A stretch of DNA of 64,000 nt from Luteimonas gilva. GTDB taxonomy: Bacteria; Pseudomonadota; Gammaproteobacteria; Xanthomonadales; Xanthomonadaceae. Shown here one piece after another: positions 57,025-64,000 of the stretch. The notes beneath the pieces are model-generated. The model saw only the letters and a program-made list of their open reading frames with translations, had not been told where the DNA came from and did not search any database. The DNA lies in the NCBI RefSeq assembly GCF_005239095.1, contig NZ_SZUA01000001.1, positions 86,838 through 150,837 on the forward strand, read 5' to 3'. The stretch's first letter is position 1, and each line of letters begins with the position of its first letter. The position numbers and the translations under genes are program-made.

Positions 57025-57939
57025 ATGGCAGGCAGCGGCGACTCCACCCGCGCGATTTTGTTCGCCTTGGGCGCCAATTTCGCCATCGCCTGCGCCAAGG
57101 GCGTGGCCGCGTTCTTCACCGGCTCCAGCGCCATGCTGGCCGAGACCGTGCATTCGCTGGCCGACTGCGGCAACCAATTGCTGTTGCTGCTGGGCATGCG
57201 CCAGGCCAAGCGGCCGGCTTCGCCGGACTATCCGCTGGGTTACGGCAAGGCCATCTATTTCTGGTCGTTCCTGGTGGCGGTGATGCTGTTCACCGTCGGC
57301 GGCATGTTTTCGCTGTACGAAGGCATCCACAAGCTGCAGCATCCCGAGCCGCTGAAGCAATGGTGGTGGGCCGCGGGCGTGCTGGTGTTCGGCATCGTCG
57401 CCGAAGCGGTTTCGATGCGCGCGTGTTTGCACGAAGTGGACAAGGCCCGCGCCGGCCGCTCGCTATGGCAATGGTTCCGCCAGAGCCGTCAGGCCGAACT
57501 GGTGGTGATCTTCGGCGAAGACCTCGCTGCGCTGTTCGGCCTGGTGTTCGCGCTGATCGCGGTGCTGTTGGCCGTCTTCACCGGCAATCCGGTTTGGGAC
57601 GCCATCGGCACCATCGCCATCGGCGCATTGCTGATCGTGGTCGCGGTGTTCGTGGCGATCGAAGTCAAAGCGATGCTGATCGGACAGAGCGTGGATCCCG
57701 AGCGCCAGGCGCAGATGCGTGCCTTCCTCGAAGGCCGCGCGGAAGTCGGTCGGGTGATCAGCCTGATCACCCTGCAGCTGGGCAACGAAGCGATGGTGTC
57801 GGTGCAGGCCGAAATGAGCGAGCAGCAAAGTGCGCGCGCCCTGGCCGAGCAGATCAACGCGGTGGAGCGCGCGTTCAAGGCCGAATTCCCGGAAGTGCGC
57901 TGGAGCTTCTTCGAGCCCGACGTCAAAGCCGGCGTCTGA
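57025..57939 (+). CDS. Cation diffusion facilitator family transporter (SLC30A9/ZnT9-like branch)
   Basis: A 304-residue inner-membrane protein with six transmembrane helices and a C-terminal cytosolic domain. The TM2 site is AETVHSLADCGNQ, but TM5 carries GEDLAALFGL (Glu-Asp) instead of the usual HxxxD of zinc exporters. That branch differs from the CDF gene at 6169 and may carry another ion. There is no His-rich loop. It starts 46 bp after the YjbR gene and ends 15 bp before the converging rlmJ. Confidence 0.85.
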   Translation: MAGSGDSTRAILFALGANFAIACAKGVAAFFTGSSAMLAETVHSLADCGNQLLLLLGMRQAKRPASPDYPLGYGKAIYFWSFLVAVMLFTVGGMFSLYEGIHKLQHPEPLKQWWWAAGVLVFGIVAEAVSMRACLHEVDKARAGRSLWQWFRQSRQAELVVIFGEDLAALFGLVFALIAVLLAVFTGNPVWDAIGTIAIGALLIVVAVFVAIEVKAMLIGQSVDPERQAQMRAFLEGRAEVGRVISLITLQLGNEAMVSVQAEMSEQQSARALAEQINAVERAFKAEFPEVRWSFFEPDVKAGV

Positions 57940-57954
57940 CGCTTCCTACCAAGG

Positions 57955-58812
57955 CTAAACCGGCGGCTTGAGCCAACGCAGGTCGGACGCGCCGCCGCCG
58001 TCGTCGAGAGCGGCGCGCAGCGGCGGCAACGCGGCCCCGAGCGTCTCGTCCAGCTTCCATGGCGCATTGAGCAGCAGTAGCCCGCTGCCGTTCATGCGCA
58101 GCGGCGAATCGTCGGCGCGCACCAGCAGTTCGGCGACCAGCGCCGACTTGGCCGGCAAGTGCGTCGCCTTGCGATAGAACGGCTGCAGATGGCGGCGCAG
58201 CTTGATCGGGTACCACAGCGCGAACGTGCCTTGCGGCCAGCGTTGCAGCCCTTCGCGCAGCGCCGCCAGGGCAGCGTCGAATTCGTCCAGTTGCGCTTCG
58301 TACGGCGGATCGATCAACACCAGTCCCCGCCCGAGCTTCGTCGCGCCGGCCTTCGGCGGCAGCAGCGCCTTCATCGCCGCATAGCCGTCGCTTTCGCGCG
58401 CGGAGATGCGAGCGTCCCCGGCGAAGTTCGCCTTCAATGCGGCCGCTTCGATCGGCTGCAGTTCGCAACAGGCGATACGGTCCTGTTCCCGCAACGCGTG
58501 CGCCAGCAACCAGGGCGAGCCGGGGTAGGCGTCGTGCCCGTGCGCGGCGCGGCAGGCGGCCACGGCCTTCAGATAGCGGCCGATGGCCGGGTCGCGCGGT
58601 TGCGCGGCGAGCAGCCGCCCGACGCCTTGTTCGGCTTCCCCGGTCCTTTGCGCGGACCCGGACTTGAGCCGGTACAGCCCGCGCCCGGCATGGGTGTCCA
58701 AGGCGAAGGCCGGTGTCGGCTTGGCGGTCAGGGCGTCGCAGACCGCGAGCAGGACGACATGCTTGAGCACGTCGGCGTGGTTGCCGGCATGGAAGGCGTG
58801 GCGGTAGTTCAT
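57955..58812 (-). CDS. rlmJ: 23S rRNA (adenine(2030)-N6)-methyltransferase
   Basis: A 285-residue enzyme that methylates A2030 of 23S rRNA. It starts MNYRHAFHAGNHADVLKH, the strictly conserved N-terminus, and has the catalytic VLIDPPYE motif near 167. The family helical subdomain (ARESDGYAAMKALLPP) is present. Length matches E. coli RlmJ (280 aa). It diverges from creB with a 31-bp gap. Confidence 0.96.
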   Translation of the reverse strand: MNYRHAFHAGNHADVLKHVVLLAVCDALTAKPTPAFALDTHAGRGLYRLKSGSAQRTGEAEQGVGRLLAAQPRDPAIGRYLKAVAACRAAHGHDAYPGSPWLLAHALREQDRIACCELQPIEAAALKANFAGDARISARESDGYAAMKALLPPKAGATKLGRGLVLIDPPYEAQLDEFDAALAALREGLQRWPQGTFALWYPIKLRRHLQPFYRKATHLPAKSALVAELLVRADDSPLRMNGSGLLLLNAPWKLDETLGAALPPLRAALDDGGGASDLRWLKPPV

Positions 58813-58843
58813 GCGGGCAGCATACAGCCGCTATGCTGACGCC

Positions 58844-59524
58844 ATGCCCACGACCCCGACGATCCTGCTGGCCGAAGACGAAACCGCCATCGCCGACGCG
58901 GTGGTGTACGCGCTGCGCAGCGAAGGTTTCGCGGTCGAACATTGCCTGCTCGGCGGCGACGTGCTGCCGCGGATACGCTCCGGCGGCGTCGATCTGTTGT
59001 TGCTGGATGTCGGCCTGCCCGACGTCAGCGGCTTCGAAGTCTGCAGGACTTTGCGCGGGTTCAGCGATCTGCCGGTGATCTTCCTGACCGCCCGCAACGA
59101 CGAGATCGACCGCGTCCTGGGCCTGGAACTGGGCGCCGACGACTACATGGCCAAGCCTTTCTCGCCGCGCGAGCTGGCCGCGCGCGTGCGCGCCCGCTTG
59201 CGCCGGCACGCGCCCGCAGGCGGCGGCATGCGCGCGTACGGACGCTTCGAAATCGACGGCGAGGGGCGCAGGATCCGCTACGCCGGCCGCGCCTTGGAGT
59301 TGACCCGCTACGAATACGGGCTGTTGGCCGAACTGCTGCGCCGGCCGGGCGCGATCCTGAGCCGCGCGCAATTGCTGGATCGCGCCTGGGACGGCGACAG
59401 CGACAGCGCCGACCGCACCGTCGACACCCACGTCAAGACGCTGCGTGCCAAGTTGCGCGAAGCCGGCGCGGATCCGGATCCGATCCGCACCCATCGCGGC
59501 ATCGGCTATTCGATCGAGGTCTGA
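58844..59524 (+). CDS. creB: Response regulator CreB
   Basis: A 226-residue OmpR-type regulator. The acidic pair is E11-D12, the phospho-acceptor D55 (LLLLDVGLPD), the conserved Lys lies in MAKPFSP, and a winged-helix effector ends with DTHVKTLRAKLRE. It is followed directly by creC and then creD; this order defines the CreBC-CreD system, which responds to metabolic state and envelope stress and in relatives affects beta-lactamase expression. The start was put at ATG 58844 since MPTTPTILLAEDE is the family N-terminus. Confidence 0.92.
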   Translation: MPTTPTILLAEDETAIADAVVYALRSEGFAVEHCLLGGDVLPRIRSGGVDLLLLDVGLPDVSGFEVCRTLRGFSDLPVIFLTARNDEIDRVLGLELGADDYMAKPFSPRELAARVRARLRRHAPAGGGMRAYGRFEIDGEGRRIRYAGRALELTRYEYGLLAELLRRPGAILSRAQLLDRAWDGDSDSADRTVDTHVKTLRAKLREAGADPDPIRTHRGIGYSIEV

Positions 59525-60955
59525 ATGAGGCTGGGGCTGCGCCTGTTCCTCGGCTTCTTCCTGATCGTCGGCGTGGCCGCGTTCTTCGTCATGCGGGTGT
59601 TCGTCGACGAAGTGAAGCCCGGCGTGCGCCAAGCGATGGAAGCCAATCTGGCCGACACCGCCAACGTGTTGGCCGCGCTCGCCGCCGACGACATGAAAGC
59701 CGGACGCATCGCCGACGGCGCTTTCGCCCGCAACATCGCCGCGGCCGGCAGCCGGCATTTGGGCGCCGACATCTGGGGCACGCGCAAGGACCGGCTGGAA
59801 GGCCGCATCCTGATCGCCGACGCGCGCGGCATCGTCGTCTACGACTCGCGCAACGAAGCGGTCGGCAAGGATTACTCGCGCTGGAACGACGTCTACCGCA
59901 CCTTGCGCGGCGAATACGGCGCGCGCTCCAGTGCTGAGACGCCGGGCGATCGGCAGAATACGGTCATGCACGTGGCCGCGCCCATCCTGGACGGCGACAA
60001 AATCGTCGGCGTGCTGACCGTGGCCAAGGCCAATCGGACGATGGAGCCGGTGATCGCGCGCAGCCAGCGCAATATCTTGCGCAAAGGCGGCTGGCTGCTG
60101 GGTTTGTCGGCCTTGATCGGATTGGCGATGACTTGGTGGCTGTCGCGCGGCATCGGCCGCTTGAACCGTTACGCCCAAGCGGTGAGCCGCGGCGAGCGCG
60201 CATCGCCGCCGCCGCGCCGGCGCGACGAGATCGGCGACCTAGGCAAGGCGCTGGAAACGATGCGGCGCGAATTGGAGGGCAAGCAGTACGTCGAGCAGTA
60301 CGTGCAAACCCTCACCCACGAGATGAAGAGCCCGCTGGCCGCGATCCGCGGCGCCGCGGAGATCCTGCAGGAGCCGTTGCCGGAAGCCGATCGGGCGCGT
60401 TTCGCGGCCAACGTGCAGGGGCAAAGCGAGCGCTTGACCGAGATGATCGAGAAGCTGCTCGCGTTAGCTTCGGTGGAGCATCGCCGCGAGCTAGGACAAC
60501 GCGAGCGGACCGACGTCGCCGCGATGGTCGCCGAAGTCGGCGGCGAATTGGGCCCGCGCGTGGCGCAGGCCGGCCTGACTTTGGATTTCGCCGATGCCGA
60601 CCGGCCGGCCGTCGTCGAGGGCGACCGTTTCCTGTTGCGGCAGGCTTTGCGCAATCTGCTCGACAACGCGATCGACTTCTCGCCGCGAGGCGGGCGGATC
60701 GACATCGAATGCCGGATCGACGGCCGCGACGCTGTGCTGCGCATCGGCGACCGCGGGCCGGGCGTGCCGGATTTCGCCGCCGAGCGCGTGTTCGAACGCT
60801 TCTACTCGCTGCCGCGGCCGCACGGCGGGCGCAGCACGGGTCTGGGCCTGACTTTCGTCCGCGAAGTGGCCGCTTTGCACGGCGGCGGCGTTCGCTTGGA
60901 GCCCCGCGACGGCGGCGGTACTTGGGCGGAGTTGAGTTTGCCGCTAGCCGCCTGA
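59525..60955 (+). CDS. creC: Sensor histidine kinase CreC
   Basis: A 476-residue inner-membrane kinase. Two transmembrane helices (about 6-24 and 188-207) flank a periplasmic sensor domain (28-185). A HAMP region follows. The phospho-acceptor H265 is in LTHEMKSPLAAIRG. N-box LRNLLDNAIDFSPRGG, G1 IGDRGPGVPD and G2 STGLGLTFVREV are intact. It starts the base after the creB stop, so translation is coupled. Partner: CreB. Confidence 0.94.
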   Translation: MRLGLRLFLGFFLIVGVAAFFVMRVFVDEVKPGVRQAMEANLADTANVLAALAADDMKAGRIADGAFARNIAAAGSRHLGADIWGTRKDRLEGRILIADARGIVVYDSRNEAVGKDYSRWNDVYRTLRGEYGARSSAETPGDRQNTVMHVAAPILDGDKIVGVLTVAKANRTMEPVIARSQRNILRKGGWLLGLSALIGLAMTWWLSRGIGRLNRYAQAVSRGERASPPPRRRDEIGDLGKALETMRRELEGKQYVEQYVQTLTHEMKSPLAAIRGAAEILQEPLPEADRARFAANVQGQSERLTEMIEKLLALASVEHRRELGQRERTDVAAMVAEVGGELGPRVAQAGLTLDFADADRPAVVEGDRFLLRQALRNLLDNAIDFSPRGGRIDIECRIDGRDAVLRIGDRGPGVPDFAAERVFERFYSLPRPHGGRSTGLGLTFVREVAALHGGGVRLEPRDGGGTWAELSLPLAA

Positions 60956-60961
60956 CCGCGC

Positions 60962-60977
60962 TTCACATTCGCTTCAA
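60962..60977 (+). promoter_or_regulatory. CreB-binding tag upstream of creD
   Basis: TTCAC-ATTCGC-TTCAA has the form TTCAC-N6-TTCAC of the E. coli cre tag with one mismatch (final base). It lies 67 bp before the creD ATG. It suggests that CreB activates creD directly, as in E. coli and Aeromonas. Confidence 0.6.
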
Positions 60978-61043
60978 ATTCGCCGCGTCGTCGCCTCATC
61001 GCGCGCATTCAGGCTGCGCGCATTCCGTGCCGAGGCTGCGTCC

Positions 61044-62366
61044 ATGAAGAACATGCGTCTGTTGCTGCGTTTCCTGACCGTCGGCGGTCTGGTGCTGTTG
61101 CTGTTGATACCGTTGACGATGATTCGTGGTTCGATCCAGGAACGGCAGATGTACCGCAATCAGGCGGTCGCCCAGGTCGAACAGAGCGTGGCGGGGGCGC
61201 AGGCGATCGCCGGTCCGTTGCGGGTGGTGCCGTGGACGGAGACGCGCGAGGTAGACACGATCGATGCGCGCAATTTCCCGCAGAAGAAAGTCGAGACGAT
61301 CGCCGGTTACGAGCTGCAGACGCCGCGCTCGCTGCGGATGGAAGGGCGGTTGGTGCCCGACACCCGCAAGTTGGGCTTGCACGAAGTGCGGATATACACC
61401 TGGCGCGGCAGCCTCAACGCTACGTTCGACCAGCCCTTGCCGAAAGACCAGGGCGTGCGCCGTTACGGGCAACCGTATCTGATCTTGGGCGTGCAAGACG
61501 TGCGCGGTTTCGTGGGCACGCCGCGCCTGACCGTCGACGGCCGAGCGCTGCGCTTCGCTCCGGGAACGCGCGAAGCCGGCAAACAACTCGGCGGCGTGCA
61601 TGCCTTACTCCCCGTTGCCGCTGAAAGTGCGCCGCCCGGTCGCGACGTGAAGATAGAGTTCGCGCTCGCCGGCACCGAATCGCTGGCCGCCGTACCGGTC
61701 GGCGACAGCAACAACATCCAATTGCATTCGGCCTGGCCGCATCCGCAGTTCGGCGGCCGTTTCCTGCCGCAGACGCGCAAGATCGGCGACGCAGGTTTCG
61801 ATGCCGGCTGGGACATTTCTTCGCTGGCCACCGACGCGCAGAGCCAGCTTGCGGCCGGAGCGGGCCTCGTCGGCGAGAAAACGCTGGACAGCTTGCAGGT
61901 GAGCCTGGTCGATCCGGTCAACATCTATTCGCAAGCCGACCGCGCCAGCAAATACGGCATCCTCTTCATCGTGCTGACCTTCGTCGGCTTCGCGATGTTC
62001 GAACTGATCAAGCGCCTGCCGATCCATCCGCTGCAATACCTGCTGGTGGGCCTGGCCTTGGCGATCTTCTTCCTGCTGCTGCTCAGCCTGTCCGAGCACA
62101 TTCCGTTCTGGCAGGCGTATCTGGCCGCGGCGGCGGCGTGCATCGGATTGCTCGGTTTCTATTTGAGCCATGTCTTGCGCAGCCGGATGCGCGCTTTGGG
62201 ATTCGCGACGATGCTCACTCTTCTTTACGGCGTGCTCTACGGTCTGCTGGTGTCGGAAGACAATGCGCTGCTGATGGGCTCGCTGCTGCTGTTCGGCATC
62301 CTGGCCGGAATCATGTGGGTCACGCGCAAGGTGGATTGGTACGAGTTGGGGTCGTCGCTGCGCTGA
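61044..62366 (+). CDS. creD: Inner-membrane protein CreD
   Basis: A 440-residue inner-membrane protein (CreD family, COG4452). An N-terminal transmembrane segment (LTVGGLVLLLLIPLTMIRG), a long periplasmic domain, and about six C-terminal helices (from residue ~300) are visible. The motifs DPVNIYSQADRASKYGILFIVLTFV and PLQYLLVGLALAIFFLLLLSLSEHIPF are typical. It is the main output of CreBC in envelope stress. The start ATG 61044 is 88 bp after creC, leaving room for the CreB tag. Confidence 0.94.
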   Translation: MKNMRLLLRFLTVGGLVLLLLIPLTMIRGSIQERQMYRNQAVAQVEQSVAGAQAIAGPLRVVPWTETREVDTIDARNFPQKKVETIAGYELQTPRSLRMEGRLVPDTRKLGLHEVRIYTWRGSLNATFDQPLPKDQGVRRYGQPYLILGVQDVRGFVGTPRLTVDGRALRFAPGTREAGKQLGGVHALLPVAAESAPPGRDVKIEFALAGTESLAAVPVGDSNNIQLHSAWPHPQFGGRFLPQTRKIGDAGFDAGWDISSLATDAQSQLAAGAGLVGEKTLDSLQVSLVDPVNIYSQADRASKYGILFIVLTFVGFAMFELIKRLPIHPLQYLLVGLALAIFFLLLLSLSEHIPFWQAYLAAAAACIGLLGFYLSHVLRSRMRALGFATMLTLLYGVLYGLLVSEDNALLMGSLLLFGILAGIMWVTRKVDWYELGSSLR

Positions 62367-62450
62367 CGCCCATGCGAGCCGCCGTCGATGCTGGGTATGC
62401 CTTCGGTACGACCCAGCCTGCGGGCGATGGCGTGAGGTAAAGTGGGCAGG

Positions 62451-63059
62451 ATGCTCACTACTCTCGCCATCGCCCGTTTTCGCGGAGCCGAAATCGCTCC
62501 GTATCTGGAAGCCGTCGCGAAGTTGCGGATAGCGGTATTCCGCGATTGGCCCTATTTGTACGAAGGCAGCCACGCTTACGAACGCGAATATCTGGCCGCC
62601 TACGCCGCTTCGCCCGATAGCGTGTTCGTCCTGGCTTTCGACGGCGACGAAGTGGTCGGCGCGTCCACGGGCCTGCCGCTGGCCGACGATACCGCCGAAT
62701 TCCATGCGCCGTTCCTTGCGCGCGGCATGCCGGTCGGCGAGGTTTTTTATTGCGGCGAATCGGTGCTGTTGCCGGCGTATCGCGGCCAGGGCATCGGCCA
62801 TGCCTTCTTCGACCACCGCGAAGCGCACGCCCGTTCGCTGGGCCGCTTCCGCTGGACCGCTTTTTGCGCGGTCGACCGCGATCCCGCCGATCCGCGCCGG
62901 CCGCAAGCGCATCGCGGCAACGATGAGTTCTGGACCCGGCGCGGCTATCGCCGGCAGCCCGGTATGGCCATGCGTTTGCATTGGGATGAAATCGGCCGCG
63001 GCGACTGCGAACATGCACTGACTTTCTGGTTGCGGCCGCTGGCGCAGGACAACGAATGA
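62451..63059 (+). CDS. GNAT-family acetyltransferase
   Basis: A 202-residue GNAT-type protein. Acetyl-CoA loop: ESVLLPAYRGQGIGHAFFDHRE. The N-terminus LRIAVFRDWPYLYEGS and C-terminus RRGYRRQPGMAMRLHWDEIG form the family fold. Substrate unknown. ATG 62451 is taken; GTG 62442 is the alternative. It overlaps the next gene by 4 bp (ATGA), so the two act in one transcript, perhaps in one pathway. Confidence 0.85.
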   Translation: MLTTLAIARFRGAEIAPYLEAVAKLRIAVFRDWPYLYEGSHAYEREYLAAYAASPDSVFVLAFDGDEVVGASTGLPLADDTAEFHAPFLARGMPVGEVFYCGESVLLPAYRGQGIGHAFFDHREAHARSLGRFRWTAFCAVDRDPADPRRPQAHRGNDEFWTRRGYRRQPGMAMRLHWDEIGRGDCEHALTFWLRPLAQDNE

Positions 63060-63937
63060 AGATCGCGGTCGCGAAATATCCGGTGGAGGCCCCGCGCGAC
63101 TTCGCCGAATTCGCCGCCAAGCAGCGCCGCTTGCTCGAGCAGGCGGCCGCGCAAGGCGCGCAATGGGCCGTGTTGCCCGAATATTTGTCGCTGGAGCTCG
63201 GCGCCACCTTCGACGAACCGGTCCGCGGCGATCTGCAAGCATCGCTGGCCGGCATCCAGCGCTATCACGACGATTGGCGGCAGCTGTTCGGCGGTCTGGC
63301 GCGCGAAACCGGAATGCGGATCGTCGCCGGCACTTTTTTGCTCGCCGTGGGCGAGGGCGGCTATCGCAACCGGTCGTACCTGTTCTCGCCCGATGACGGG
63401 CTTGTTTGGCAGGACAAGCTGCAGATGACCGGTTTCGAAAAGAAAGCGCGAACCATCCATGGCGGCGATGCGCTCAAGGTCTTCGAAGCCGACGGGCTGC
63501 GCAGCGCGATCGCGGTCTGCTACGACATCGAATTCCCGTTGCCGGTGCGCGTGCAATGCGAGGCCGGGGCAAAGCTGCTGATCGTGCCCAGTTGCACCGA
63601 AGCCGCGGCCGGAGCGATGCGGGTGCGGGTCGGTTGCTTGGCGCGCGCGCTGGAGAATCGTTGTTACGTGGCGCAATCGGTCACCGCGGGCGAAGCGCCG
63701 TGGAGCCCCGCGCTGGATTTCAACGTCGGCGAGGCGACGGTGTATGCGCCGATGGACGTCGGGTTTCCGTCCGACGGGATCGTCGCGCAGACCCGGGGCG
63801 ATCAGGTTTGGACCTTCGCCGACCTGGATTTCGAAGCCTTGGAAGCCAGCCGCGAGCGGGCGCAGGTGGCGAACGATCGCGATTGGGCCGGGCAGCTGAT
63901 GCCGGCCATCGCCCAAGCCAAAGTCGAGCTTTTGTAG
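63056..63937 (+). CDS. Carbon-nitrogen hydrolase (nitrilase superfamily)
   Basis: A 293-residue amidase of the nitrilase superfamily with the catalytic triad E42 (AVLPEYLS), K121 (VWQDKLQMTGFE) and C155 (AIAVCYDIEFP). It resembles aliphatic amidases or N-carbamoyl-type hydrolases that occur next to a GNAT gene. The substrate is not readable. It ends with a TAG that is itself the start of a family E repeat. Confidence 0.9.
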   Translation: MKIAVAKYPVEAPRDFAEFAAKQRRLLEQAAAQGAQWAVLPEYLSLELGATFDEPVRGDLQASLAGIQRYHDDWRQLFGGLARETGMRIVAGTFLLAVGEGGYRNRSYLFSPDDGLVWQDKLQMTGFEKKARTIHGGDALKVFEADGLRSAIAVCYDIEFPLPVRVQCEAGAKLLIVPSCTEAAAGAMRVRVGCLARALENRCYVAQSVTAGEAPWSPALDFNVGEATVYAPMDVGFPSDGIVAQTRGDQVWTFADLDFEALEASRERAQVANDRDWAGQLMPAIAQAKVELL

Positions 63938-64000
63938 AGTCGAGGGGGGGGGGGGGGGTTTGTGTGGAGAAGGGAGAGGGACGGGAGGGGGCGGGGAGGG
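63934..64000. other. Truncated family E repeat followed by G-rich low-complexity sequence
   Basis: 63934-63944 (GTAGAGTCGAG) matches the start of the 48430 repeat. From 63944 there is a run of 15 G, then an almost cytosine-free G/A/T stretch to the end. This is unlike any other part of the window and looks like a sequencing or assembly artefact at a contig end within a repeat. No gene is present. Confidence 0.75.

Noticed and set aside
63944..64000. G-quadruplex-forming regulatory region
   Set aside because: The run of 15 G and nearly cytosine-free tail at the window end fits a sequencing artefact better than a biological element.

Overview
The window is chromosomal DNA from a high-GC gammaproteobacterium, most likely of the Lysobacteraceae/Xanthomonadaceae (Lysobacter- or Luteimonas-like). 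This is an inference from gene order (map, glnD, dapD, yffB-dapE; rpsB-tsf-pyrH-frr-uppS-cdsA-dxr-rseP-bamA; rnr next to tRNA-Leu; creBCD), from an OhrR with cysteines at exactly positions 22 and 127 as in Xanthomonas, and from the abundant short palindromic intergenic repeats. No species can be named from sequence alone.

Layout. 1-10.7 kb: the conserved translation/envelope block, read leftwards (rpsB, tsf, pyrH, frr, uppS, cdsA, dxr, rseP, bamA). A CDF metal exporter interrupts pyrH-frr and an AIM24-family gene interrupts tsf-pyrH. 11.0-15.7 kb: a compact archaic (Csu-like) chaperone-usher pilus operon between rpsB and map, with a candidate sigma-54 promoter and the apparent 3' scar of a lost pilin gene. 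16.0-22.0 kb: map-glnD-dapD and yffB-dapE (nitrogen signalling and the lysine/diaminopimelate pathway). 22.0-23.9 kb: asnB, preceded by an asparagine-rich leader peptide and mutually exclusive hairpins, which looks like a complete ribosome-mediated attenuator. 24.0-29.5 kb: a penicillin-acylase-family protein, tpm and parC. 29.6-44.2 kb: an exopolysaccharide locus read leftwards: WecA-like priming transferase fused to a degenerate WecB-like domain, Wzc kinase, a synthetase-only asparagine-synthase homologue, two Tat-exported beta-helix proteins, Wzx, a Wzy-like protein, a GT4 glycosyltransferase, an ElyC/YdcF-like protein and Wza. 44.6-53.2 kb: tRNA-Leu(CAG), rnr, rlmB, two small membrane/lipoprotein genes, nfi and mfd. 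53.3-64 kb: ohrR-ohr, small enzymes, a second CDF transporter, rlmJ, creB-creC-creD with a CreB tag, a GNAT protein and a nitrilase-superfamily amidase.

How the genes work together. The left block couples ribosome synthesis, translation elongation and recycling, UMP kinase, isoprenoid and phospholipid precursors and outer-membrane assembly; most junctions are 4-bp ATGA overlaps or short gaps. The exopolysaccharide locus holds the core of a Wzx/Wzy pathway plus periplasmic beta-helix enzymes and a putative amidating enzyme, which suggests a uronic-acid-containing polymer (inference). OhrR-Ohr handles organic peroxides.

The most interesting element is the asnB leader (22.0-22.2 kb): 8 Asn codons in a 30-codon peptide, followed by 1:2, 2:3 and 3:4 pairing segments and an intrinsic terminator. 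The last ~56 bases of the window are G-rich low-complexity sequence that directly follows the start of a dispersed repeat and look like a contig-end artefact.
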